From contig JANYAW010000101.1 of NCBI GenBank assembly GCA_025361105.1, forward strand, positions 1 through 17,414: a stretch of DNA of 17,414 nt. Direction: 5' to 3'. Both the position numbers and the translations under genes were made by a program. Positions within the stretch are counted from its first letter, which is position 1. Each line of letters opens with the position of its first letter. Under the pieces are notes generated by a model, which was given only the letters and a program-made list of their open reading frames with translations, made no database searches and had not been told where the DNA came from. This document shows, piece by piece, positions 1-6,549 of the stretch. The stretch is from Rhodocyclaceae bacterium. Its GTDB lineage: Bacteria > Pseudomonadota > Gammaproteobacteria > Burkholderiales > Rhodocyclaceae.

Positions 1-555
1 CAGCAAGACTTCTGGTTTGACTGCCACACCCCGTGCAATGCAAAGCCGTTGTTGCTGTCCGCCGGAAAGACTCATACCGCTTTGCTGGAGTTTGTCTTTG
101 ACTTCGTCCCACAACGCGGCCTTTTTTAATGCCCATTCGACACGCTCTTCCATATCGTTACGCGACAAGCGCTCGTGCAACTTCACGCCAAAAGCAATGT
201 TGTCATAGATCGACATCGGAAACGGCGTGGGTTTCTGGAAGACCATGCCGACCTTGGCACGCAGGCGATTCAAATCAACGCCACGAGCCAATATGTTTTG
301 TCCATCAAGCAGTAACTCTCCCGTTGAATGCTGCTCGGGATAGAGGTCGTACATTCGATTCACTGTGCGCAGCAAGGTCGATTTACCACAGCCCGAAGGA
401 CCAATAAACGAGGTGATCTTTCGTTCGTAGATGTCCAGGTTGATATTCTTCAACGCGTGATATTTCCCGTAATAAAAATCGAAATTACGGAACTGAATTT
501 GCGCTTTGAGCGCAGGCGACATGTCACTGGTCGGTAAAGTTTTTTCTTCTATCAT
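1..555 (-). CDS. pstB: Phosphate ABC transporter ATP-binding protein PstB (partial, C-terminus beyond window)
   Basis: This is the ATPase subunit that powers phosphate import through PstC/PstA on the cytoplasmic face of the inner membrane. The first 185 codons are present, starting MIEEKTLPTSDM, and the frame runs off the window edge at base 1. The Walker A motif GPSGCGKST is seen, and the ABC signature LSGGQQQRLCIARG lies close to the edge. The Walker B and H-loop regions fall outside. The sequence QFRNFDFYYGKYHALKNINLDI and NRMYDLYP typify PstB rather than other ABC ATPases. It starts 12 bases after the pstA stop, as the last visible gene of a pstSCAB operon. phoU would be the expected next gene but is not visible. 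Confidence 0.96.
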   Translation of the reverse strand, partial: MIEEKTLPTSDMSPALKAQIQFRNFDFYYGKYHALKNINLDIYERKITSFIGPSGCGKSTLLRTVNRMYDLYPEQHSTGELLLDGQNILARGVDLNRLRAKVGMVFQKPTPFPMSIYDNIAFGVKLHERLSRNDMEERVEWALKKAALWDEVKDKLQQSGMSLSGGQQQRLCIARGVAVKPEVLL

Positions 556-567
556 GGTCAGGTCGAC

Positions 568-1413
568 TCAAAGTTTATGTTTTTCGCGAAAGACCACGCG
601 GGCGAGAATATTCAATCCCAATACGCCCATCGTAATCAGAAACACACCCGCCCAAGCGAGTTCCTGACAGTCCTTGAAAGGACTCATGGCGAATTTGAAA
701 ATGGTGACGGGTAAATTAGCCATCGGTTCATTCATGTTCAGACTCCAGAACTGATTCGATAGCGCGGTAAAAAGCAGCGGTGCGGTTTCGCCCGCAATCC
801 GTGCAACGGCTAACAAAATGCCGGTGATGACGCCAGCCGCCGAGGCACGCAGGGTCACTCGCATGACTACCACCCAAGTTGGCGCGCCAAGCGCGTAGGC
901 CGCTTCGCGCAAGCTGTTGGGAACAAGTTTGAGCATGTTCTCGGTGGTTCTCACCACCACAGGAATAACAATCAGCGCCAGTGCTACAACGCCGGACAGT
1001 GCAGAGAATTTACCCACTTGTGCGACGTAAATCGCGTAGACAAATAAGCCAATCACAATCGAAGGTGCGGAGAGCAACAAATCGTTGATAAAACGAGTCG
1101 CGCTTCCCAACCACGTGCGCTGGCCAAATTCAGCCAAATAAATGCCCGCGAAAACCCCAATCGGCGTGCCCAGCAACGTTGCCGAACCAACCAGAATCGT
1201 GCTGCCGACAATTGCATTGAGCAGGCCGCCATCGGAGGCCCCGGGAGGCGGTGTCATTTTGGTGAACAGATTGGCCGAAAGCCCCGCGAGGCCGAGATCA
1301 AGCGTGGTCCATAAAATCCAGATTAGCCAAAATAAGCCGAAGGCCATCGCCAACATTGACATGGTTAGTGCGACTTGATTGGCGATTTTTCGCTGAGTTG
1401 AGAGCGTAATCAT
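568..1413 (-). CDS. pstA: Phosphate ABC transporter permease PstA
   Basis: This inner-membrane permease subunit forms the phosphate channel with PstC. The 281 residues match the family's usual length. Hydrophobic segments lie at about 15-38, 66-95, 115-133, 138-155, 190-215 and 254-272. The cytoplasmic EAA loop that contacts PstB is at about 168-198 (REAAYALGAPTW onward). Six bases separate it from the upstream pstC stop, which suggests co-transcription and coupled translation. The start at ITLSTQRK gives the short cytoplasmic N-terminus expected of PstA. Confidence 0.96.
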   Translation of the reverse strand: MITLSTQRKIANQVALTMSMLAMAFGLFWLIWILWTTLDLGLAGLSANLFTKMTPPPGASDGGLLNAIVGSTILVGSATLLGTPIGVFAGIYLAEFGQRTWLGSATRFINDLLLSAPSIVIGLFVYAIYVAQVGKFSALSGVVALALIVIPVVVRTTENMLKLVPNSLREAAYALGAPTWVVVMRVTLRASAAGVITGILLAVARIAGETAPLLFTALSNQFWSLNMNEPMANLPVTIFKFAMSPFKDCQELAWAGVFLITMGVLGLNILARVVFREKHKL

Positions 1414-1419
1414 TTATCG

Positions 1420-2412
1420 CTAAGTATTTGTTCCATCCTGCCGCGATAAGCGCAACAGAAGGATTTTTGAAAACACCAGCACCGCCAGTGTGATTAGAAA
1501 AAGTATCAAACCCAGCTCTATCAGCGACGCGGTATACAACCCCGGTGTCGCTTCAGAAAACTCATTGGCCAGCACTGAGGTGATGCTGTTGCCCGGCTCG
1601 TACAAGGATGCACTACTGAGAAAATTCGAATTGCCGATAACGAATGTGACCGCCATCGTTTCACCCAAGGCGCGGCCAAGTCCGAGCATGATGCCGCCTA
1701 TGACACCGGCGCGGGTGTAGGGCAAAACGACGTTCCAGACCACTTCCCAAGTGGTGCAGCCCAGCCCGTAAGCGGACTCTTTAATCATCGTTGGCGTGAC
1801 TTCGAACACATCACGCATGACGGCGGAAATGAACGGAATAATCATGATGGCAAGAATGATTCCCGCCGCAAGAATTCCGATACCAATCGGCGTTCCTTGA
1901 AACAAAGCGCCGACCAATGGCAAGTGGCCGATTGTCTTCGTCAGCAGCGGCTGTATATGCTCTGAGAATATCGGCGCAAAGATAATCAGCCCCCACATCC
2001 CATAGACGATGGAAGGAATTGCCGCGAGCAATTCAATAGCCGTTCCCAGGGGGCGACGCAACCATACCGGAGAGAGTTCAGTCAGAAAAAGTGCAATACC
2101 AAAACTTACCGGAACCGCGATGATCAGGGCGATGATTGAGGTGGCCAAGGTGCCGTAAATCGGAATCAGCGCACCGAAACGCTCCATCGGCGGATTCCAC
2201 TCTTTACTCCACAGAAACTCAAAGCCAAAACGCTCGATGGACGGCCATGCGCCGATAAACAAGGACGCAATAATTCCGGCCAGCATAAGCAGTGTCAAGG
2301 CTGCAAACGCGCGCGACAGGTTGAAGAAAATTACGTCACCAATCTGTCGGCGCGATTCCCGTACTGTCGACACAGTTGTCGATGCTTCAGCAGAAACGGA
2401 TGTCGAGCTCAT
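1420..2412 (-). CDS. pstC: Phosphate ABC transporter permease PstC
   Basis: This is the second permease subunit of the phosphate importer. The 330 residues begin with a polar tail of about 28 residues (MSSTSVSAEASTTV), then a membrane segment at about 33-55. After a periplasmic stretch come further segments at about 81-112, 123-147, 175-200, 233-260 and 295-320. The EAA loop is at about 211-240 (KESAYGLGCTTWEVV), followed by GLGRALGETMAV, which is typical of PstC. It lies 62 bases downstream of pstS, and that gap holds a stable hairpin that may separate the expression levels of the two genes. Confidence 0.96.
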   Translation of the reverse strand: MSSTSVSAEASTTVSTVRESRRQIGDVIFFNLSRAFAALTLLMLAGIIASLFIGAWPSIERFGFEFLWSKEWNPPMERFGALIPIYGTLATSIIALIIAVPVSFGIALFLTELSPVWLRRPLGTAIELLAAIPSIVYGMWGLIIFAPIFSEHIQPLLTKTIGHLPLVGALFQGTPIGIGILAAGIILAIMIIPFISAVMRDVFEVTPTMIKESAYGLGCTTWEVVWNVVLPYTRAGVIGGIMLGLGRALGETMAVTFVIGNSNFLSSASLYEPGNSITSVLANEFSEATPGLYTASLIELGLILFLITLAVLVFSKILLLRLSRQDGTNT

Positions 2413-2435
2413 AGTCGTATTAGGTGATTGGAAAG

Positions 2436-2457
2436 CTCACGCTGCAAGCAACGTGAG
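2436..2457 (-). promoter_or_regulatory. Intercistronic hairpin between pstS and pstC
   Basis: Read on the minus strand, CTCACGTTG, loop CTTG and CAGCGTGAG form a 9-bp stem with one G-U pair and a CUUG tetraloop, a loop known for high stability. No U-run follows, so it is not an obvious intrinsic terminator. In operons where the binding protein is needed in excess, such hairpins commonly protect the upstream mRNA or partly stop transcription. That role here is inferred. Confidence 0.6.
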
Positions 2458-2474
2458 GCAGTTTTATCTTCGCT

Positions 2475-3515
2475 CTACTTTCCAGTCCAAACCGGTTTAC
2501 CTGAAGCATCCTTGATGTTGGCCCACGACGCATGTATCAACTTAATCAGACTATCCGGCAACGGCACATAGTCCAATTCCGTAGCCAATTTTCCGCCGTT
2601 TTTGTAGCTCCACTCAAAGAACTTCAAGGACTCAGCGCCCTGCGCAGGTTTGTCTTGAAGCTTGTGCATCAAGATGAAAGTTGCGCCGGAAATCGGCCAC
2701 GAATCTTTGCCGGGTGCATTGGTGAGAATTTCATAGAAGGCCGACTTGGTCCAATCCGCACGCGCAGCAGCGGCCTTAAAAGTCGTGTCATCCGGCAGTG
2801 GATAATTGCCATCGGCATTTTGCAACAGCGTGTAGGTCATCTTGTTTTGCAAGGCATAGGCGTACTCGACGTAGCCAATCGCACCGGGGATTCGTTGCAC
2901 GAACGCAGACACGCCTTCGTTACCTTTTCCACCGAGACCGGTCGGCCATTGCACCGCAGTGCCTTCGCCAACTTTTTGCTTCCACTCGTCACTCACTTTT
3001 GACAAATAATTGGTGAAAATGAACGTGGTACCTGAGCCATCAGCGCGACGAACTACAGCGATTGCACTGTCCGGCAATTGAACTTTGGGATTCAAATCAG
3101 CCAGCGCTTTGTCGTTCCACTTGACAATTTTTCCTAGAAAAATGTCCGCCAAAAGCGTGCCAGTCAAACGAATTTCGCCGGATTTGATGCCGGGAAGATT
3201 AACGACGATAACCTCACCGCCGATCACGGTCGGAAACTGCACCAGACCGTCTTTCTCCAAAGCCTCGGGCTTCAACGGCATATCGGAAGCACCGAAATCA
3301 ACCGTTTTAGCGGTGATTTGTTTGATGCCGCCACCAGAGCCGATCGATTGATAGTTAATTTTGTTGCCGCTGGCTTTCTGATACGCATCTGCCCATTTTG
3401 CATAAACTGGTGCCGGAAACGATGCGCCGGCACCGGTCACTTCGGCGGCATGTAGTGAGCAAGAAAGTGTCGCGACGATGCTTGCAACAGTAGCTAATTT
3501 CAGGGGTGAGAACAT
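2475..3515 (-). CDS. pstS: Periplasmic phosphate-binding protein PstS
   Basis: This protein captures inorganic phosphate in the periplasm and delivers it to PstC/PstA. The 346 residues start with a Sec signal peptide (positively charged Lys6, hydrophobic core 7-19, likely cleavage near SLHA-A at 23-24). The mature protein begins VTGAGASFPAPVYAKW, the classic PstS opening. The ligand-binding loops GSGGGIKQI (59-67), DFGASDMPL (73-81) and RRADGSGTTF (156-165) are all present. It is the first gene of the operon, downstream of a Pho box, and so is expected to be induced by phosphate starvation through PhoB. Confidence 0.97.
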   Translation of the reverse strand: MFSPLKLATVASIVATLSCSLHAAEVTGAGASFPAPVYAKWADAYQKASGNKINYQSIGSGGGIKQITAKTVDFGASDMPLKPEALEKDGLVQFPTVIGGEVIVVNLPGIKSGEIRLTGTLLADIFLGKIVKWNDKALADLNPKVQLPDSAIAVVRRADGSGTTFIFTNYLSKVSDEWKQKVGEGTAVQWPTGLGGKGNEGVSAFVQRIPGAIGYVEYAYALQNKMTYTLLQNADGNYPLPDDTTFKAAAARADWTKSAFYEILTNAPGKDSWPISGATFILMHKLQDKPAQGAESLKFFEWSYKNGGKLATELDYVPLPDSLIKLIHASWANIKDASGKPVWTGK

Positions 3516-3563
3516 AGTGGCCTCGCTTAATTGAATTTGGAGAACTCAGTTTATGTATTCAAT

Positions 3564-3581
3564 GTGACATGAATGTGACAC
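3564..3581 (-). promoter_or_regulatory. Pho box (PhoB-binding site) of the pst operon
   Basis: On the minus strand, GTGTCAC, ATTC, ATGTCAC form two 7-bp half-sites separated by 4 bp, the exact geometry of the PhoB consensus (CTGTCAT-N4-CTGTCAT). A plausible -10 element, TAAACT, lies 10 bases downstream at 3548-3553, matching the usual arrangement in which the Pho box replaces the -35. The pstS start codon is 49 bases downstream of the box. The box sits in the 164-base region between pstS and the divergent acyltransferase gene. Confidence 0.85.
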
Positions 3582-3679
3582 GCCCTAGAATGATGCGCAG
3601 ACATCGTTCCAACGCTCGCTTTAGGCCAAACAGAAATGAGTAGCGGGTCAATAGGTCAGCACGAATCACACAATTTTTT

Positions 3680-4492
3680 ATGCACATCGCTCGCCAACCA
3701 AAATCTATTTCCTTGATTGCATCAACATTACGAATCGTCGGCGCGGTGATTCGCCTGCTGTTGGTTGGAATCATGCTGGCGTGTTGTTTGTTGCATATTG
3801 CGTTGTTCTACGCTCGCGCGAACGTAGCGGCGCGACAGAAAATGGTGAGCGATTGGGCCAATCGGCTGTTGTATTTGCTCGATACGAAGGTGGACTTTCA
3901 GTCGGCAGATGACCAAGTTCATTTATCCAGTGGATTGATGGTCTGCAATCACATTTCATTCATCGATATCTTTGTCATCAATTCGGTACTGCCCTCGCCT
4001 TTCGTGGCCAAAAGCAATATCGCTTCATGGCCATTCATCGGCTGGTTGGTGGCGCGCACCGGCACCGAATTCATTCAGCGTGGCAGTAAAACCGCTGCAC
4101 ATCAAACACAGCAGCGGATTACGGCGCGGCTCGCCGCAGGCGAACGATTCGCAATTTTTCCGGAAGGCACGACCAGCAGCGGCGCTCAGGTTTTGCCGTT
4201 TCATGCGGCATTGTTTCAAAGCGCTGTTGATTCGGCGGCATCGCTGCATTGTCTCAGTTTGAGCTATCACGATGCCACTGGCGCACGCAGCGAAGCACCA
4301 GCGTTTCTTGGCGAGATGAGCTTGTTGCGTTGCATGTTTAACATCGCCGCAGCAGGCGGGCTGACGGCGCGGCTAAATGTGCTGCCAAGCGAAATTCACC
4401 CCGAGCAAAATCGTCGGCAATTAGCGCATCGCGCGCAACATCGCATCGCGGCGGCGGTGGCGCTACTTAACGACGCATCACCTGAGTCATGA
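3680..4492 (+). CDS. PlsC-family lysophospholipid acyltransferase
   Basis: This is a predicted membrane-bound 1-acyl-glycerol-3-phosphate acyltransferase or related lyso-lipid acyltransferase (PlsC/OlsA type), moving an acyl chain onto a lyso-lipid at the inner membrane. The 270 residues include a hydrophobic N-terminal anchor at about 18-45. The catalytic HX4D motif is His91 to Asp96 (NHISFID). FIQRG lies at about 131-135 and FPEGTTSSG at 160-168. No good ribosome-binding site precedes the ATG at 3680, so the start is uncertain, but it retains the anchor. It overlaps the next gene by ATGA. It diverges from pstS, so a role in lipid change under phosphate limitation (an OlsA-like role) is possible but unproven, and no olsB is visible. 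Confidence 0.85.
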   Translation: MHIARQPKSISLIASTLRIVGAVIRLLLVGIMLACCLLHIALFYARANVAARQKMVSDWANRLLYLLDTKVDFQSADDQVHLSSGLMVCNHISFIDIFVINSVLPSPFVAKSNIASWPFIGWLVARTGTEFIQRGSKTAAHQTQQRITARLAAGERFAIFPEGTTSSGAQVLPFHAALFQSAVDSAASLHCLSLSYHDATGARSEAPAFLGEMSLLRCMFNIAAAGGLTARLNVLPSEIHPEQNRRQLAHRAQHRIAAAVALLNDASPES

Positions 4493-5241
4493 CCCCCATC
4501 GACATCAGCGAAAAATCCGGCGTACGTTATTTGCACTTCGGCTCGGAATGGATACAAGGCGCGATGCGAGTCGCGCGCCCCTATACACTTGAACTCGAGT
4601 ACACCCGCGAGATGATGTTGCCGCTGCTAATGTATCCGCACGACTGGCCAAAACGCGTACTGCTGATCGGCCTGGGTGCTGGCTCGCTGTTGAAATTTTT
4701 GTGGCGCTATCGACCACAAGCGCAATTCACCGTAGTGGAAATCGATCCACGCATTGAAGCCGCCGCACGGCAATTCTTCAAACTACCTGACGACCCGGCG
4801 CGAATCAAAATTCGTATTGCCGACGGGGCAGATTTCATTGCTGTCGCGAAACAAAAATTCGACTTGATTTTGGTCGACGGTTTCGATGCCAAAGCGCGTG
4901 CCAATCGTTTGGATTCGGTGCCGTTTTATTTGAATTGCAAAGCGCATCTCGCTGATGAGGGAATGCTCTGCGTGAATCTTTTGTCACGCCGTCGTGACTA
5001 CGCCGCCAGCAAAAAACGCCTTGTTGAAGCTTTCGACGGACACGTGATTGTGTTTCCGTCCAATGATGCCGGCAATGCGATTGCGTTGAGTGTTTTGAAC
5101 GGCGTGTCACCAGCACCAACTGGCGAGGAACTCGCTGACGCGGCACGTGCATTGCACCAGGACACAGGATTAAATTTGCTGCCGCAACTCTCGCGCATTG
5201 CCAGCGCGGGATGTTTCACAGGTGGTGTGTTGAGAATTTAA
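4489..5241 (+). CDS. Spermidine-synthase-like (class I SAM-fold) protein
   Basis: This 250-residue protein has the fold of polyamine aminopropyltransferases and related methyltransferases. The nucleotide-binding loop LLIGLGAGSLLKFL is at 58-71, the acidic ribose contact VVEID at 82-86, an ADGADF motif at 111-116, and LVDGFD at 128-133 in the place of the spermidine synthase catalytic region. The N-terminal beta domain of true SpeE is short or missing, so this may be a SpeE-like methyltransferase of other function. The start overlaps the acyltransferase stop (ATGA), indicating translational coupling. Residues 204-213 (GVSPAPTGE) are encoded by a copy of the 28-bp dispersed repeat. This copy lies in the C-terminal part, after the catalytic fold. 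Confidence 0.8.
   Translation: MTPIDISEKSGVRYLHFGSEWIQGAMRVARPYTLELEYTREMMLPLLMYPHDWPKRVLLIGLGAGSLLKFLWRYRPQAQFTVVEIDPRIEAAARQFFKLPDDPARIKIRIADGADFIAVAKQKFDLILVDGFDAKARANRLDSVPFYLNCKAHLADEGMLCVNLLSRRRDYAASKKRLVEAFDGHVIVFPSNDAGNAIALSVLNGVSPAPTGEELADAARALHQDTGLNLLPQLSRIASAGCFTGGVLRI
5099..5126 (+). repeat. 28-bp dispersed hairpin repeat, copy A (inside SpeE-like gene)
   Basis: Head ACGGCGTG, left arm TCACCAG, loop CACCAA, right arm CTGGCGA. It is identical over 28 bp to copy B. On the minus-strand transcript the arms pair over all 7 positions with one G-U; on the plus strand there is one A-C mismatch. Here it is read in the frame GGC GTG TCA, giving GVSPAPTGE. Confidence 0.9.
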
Positions 5242-5261
5242 GGCTGAGTCATCGCAAAAAA

Positions 5262-6473
5262 TTAAGCCACCGCCAAAACGTGCCCAACCAAGCCGGTCCA
5301 ATAGCGAATCCCAAGCGGAATAATTTCATCGTTGAAATCGTAGTAGGCATTGTGCAGCATGCAATTGCCTTCGCTGCCGCCGTTGCCCAGCCAGATGTAG
5401 CAACCAGGTGCGGCTTGAGCCAGGTAGGCGAAATCTTCTGCGCCCATGCTGGGTTGCAAATTGGTGTGCACGTTGCTGTCGCCGACCACGCGCCGCGCCA
5501 CGATACGGGCGATTTCTGATGGTGCCGGCGCATTGATTGTTGGCGGGTAACCTCGGTGGTAATCGACATTGATGCTCACACCATAAGTCGCTTCGATGCC
5601 GGTGCAGATGCGTCGAAAACCGGTCTCGGTGGCCTGCTGCACCGCCGGATCCATCGTCCTGACGGTGCCGCCGAGTATCGCGACTTCGGGTAGGACATTG
5701 TCGGCGGTGCCAGCATGAAAACGCGTCACGCTAACGACCACGGGATCAAGCGGATCGCGGCTGCGCGAGACCAAGGATTGCAGCGCACTCACCAAGGCAC
5801 TACCCGCCACCACCACATCGACCGCTTGATGCGGCATCGCCGCGTGACCGCCACGACCAGTAATCTCAATTTCAAAGCTATCGGTGCCTGCCATCGCCGC
5901 ACCTTCGATGACGCCAATTTGCCCCACCGGCATGCCCGGCCAGTTATGCAAACCAAACACCATCTGCATCGGGAAGCGCTCGAACAATCCTTCTTCCACC
6001 ATCACACGGCCACCGCCATCGCCTTCTTCGGCAGGTTGAAAAATCAAATGCACGGTGCCGTCAAAAGCATTGGTTTTTTGCATCGCCACCAGCGCTTCGG
6101 CAGCACCGAGCAGCATCGAAGTGTGACCGTCATGGCCGCAGGCGTGCATGAGTCCGGGATTTTTTGAATGATGTGCAAAGGTGTTTAGTTCGGCCAACGG
6201 CAAAGCATCCATGTCGGCGCGCAGCCCAATCGCGCGCGAACTATTGCCTGCTTTGATGCTCGCCACCACGCCGGTTTTGGCGATGCCGCGATGCACCGTC
6301 AGACCCAGGTTTTCGAGATAGTCAGCGACTTTTCTGGCAGTCCGAACTTCGTTGAACGATAGCTCGGGATGCGCGTGAATGTCGCGCCGGAACGCAGAAA
6401 TTCGCGTGCTGAGTTCGGGTAACAAGGCGTTCAACAGATCGTGCGTCATAGGCTGGCTTTCACAAAATGTCAT
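5262..6473 (-). CDS. M20 family amidohydrolase (aminoacylase / hippurate hydrolase type)
   Basis: This is a predicted metal-dependent hydrolase that removes an acyl or aryl group from an N-acylated amino acid, of the M20D (HipO / IAA-amino acid hydrolase) group. From the chosen start it has 403 residues, about the family norm. Motifs are RRDIHAHPELSFNE (29-42), RADMDALP (85-92), MHACGHDGHT (109-118, with metal ligands Cys112 and His114), QPAEEG (146-151), FGLHNWPG (173-180) and, near the C-terminus, AEDFAYLAQ and MLHNAYYDFND. The frame stays open upstream to 6863, but that extension lies antisense to nnr and has no family similarity. The ATG at 6473 has AGGA 8 bases upstream. A second in-frame ATG at 6449 (MTHDLLNA) is the alternative. 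It converges on the SpeE-like gene with a 20-base gap. Confidence 0.92.
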   Translation of the reverse strand: MTFCESQPMTHDLLNALLPELSTRISAFRRDIHAHPELSFNEVRTARKVADYLENLGLTVHRGIAKTGVVASIKAGNSSRAIGLRADMDALPLAELNTFAHHSKNPGLMHACGHDGHTSMLLGAAEALVAMQKTNAFDGTVHLIFQPAEEGDGGGRVMVEEGLFERFPMQMVFGLHNWPGMPVGQIGVIEGAAMAGTDSFEIEITGRGGHAAMPHQAVDVVVAGSALVSALQSLVSRSRDPLDPVVVSVTRFHAGTADNVLPEVAILGGTVRTMDPAVQQATETGFRRICTGIEATYGVSINVDYHRGYPPTINAPAPSEIARIVARRVVGDSNVHTNLQPSMGAEDFAYLAQAAPGCYIWLGNGGSEGNCMLHNAYYDFNDEIIPLGIRYWTGLVGHVLAVA

Positions 6474-6481
6474 AGACGCAA

Positions 6482-6485
6482 TCCT
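6482..6485 (-). promoter_or_regulatory. Ribosome-binding site setting the M20 hydrolase start
   Basis: AGGA on the minus strand lies 8 bases before the ATG at 6473. The competing ATG at 6449 has only a weak GAAAG upstream. This favours the start eight codons further upstream. Confidence 0.5.
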
Positions 6486-6499
6486 AGCCGGAATTTGCC

Positions 6500-6540
6500 C
6501 TTTGCGCGCTTTGTGTGCTTGGTGCCTTCTATGCCCTTTA
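6500..6540 (+). repeat. Degenerate 9-bp periodic array between divergent genes
   Basis: Four successive 9-mers read ctttgcgcg, ctttgtgtg, cttggtgcc, ttctatgcc, followed by a partial cttta. Each unit keeps a CTT/TTC start and a G/C-rich end. The array fills over half of the 76 bases between the M20 hydrolase and nnr starts. I have a general impression of similar CTTTGCG-type intergenic arrays in other bacteria, but cannot verify it. Function unknown. Confidence 0.5.
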
Positions 6541-6549
6541 GAATGAATC

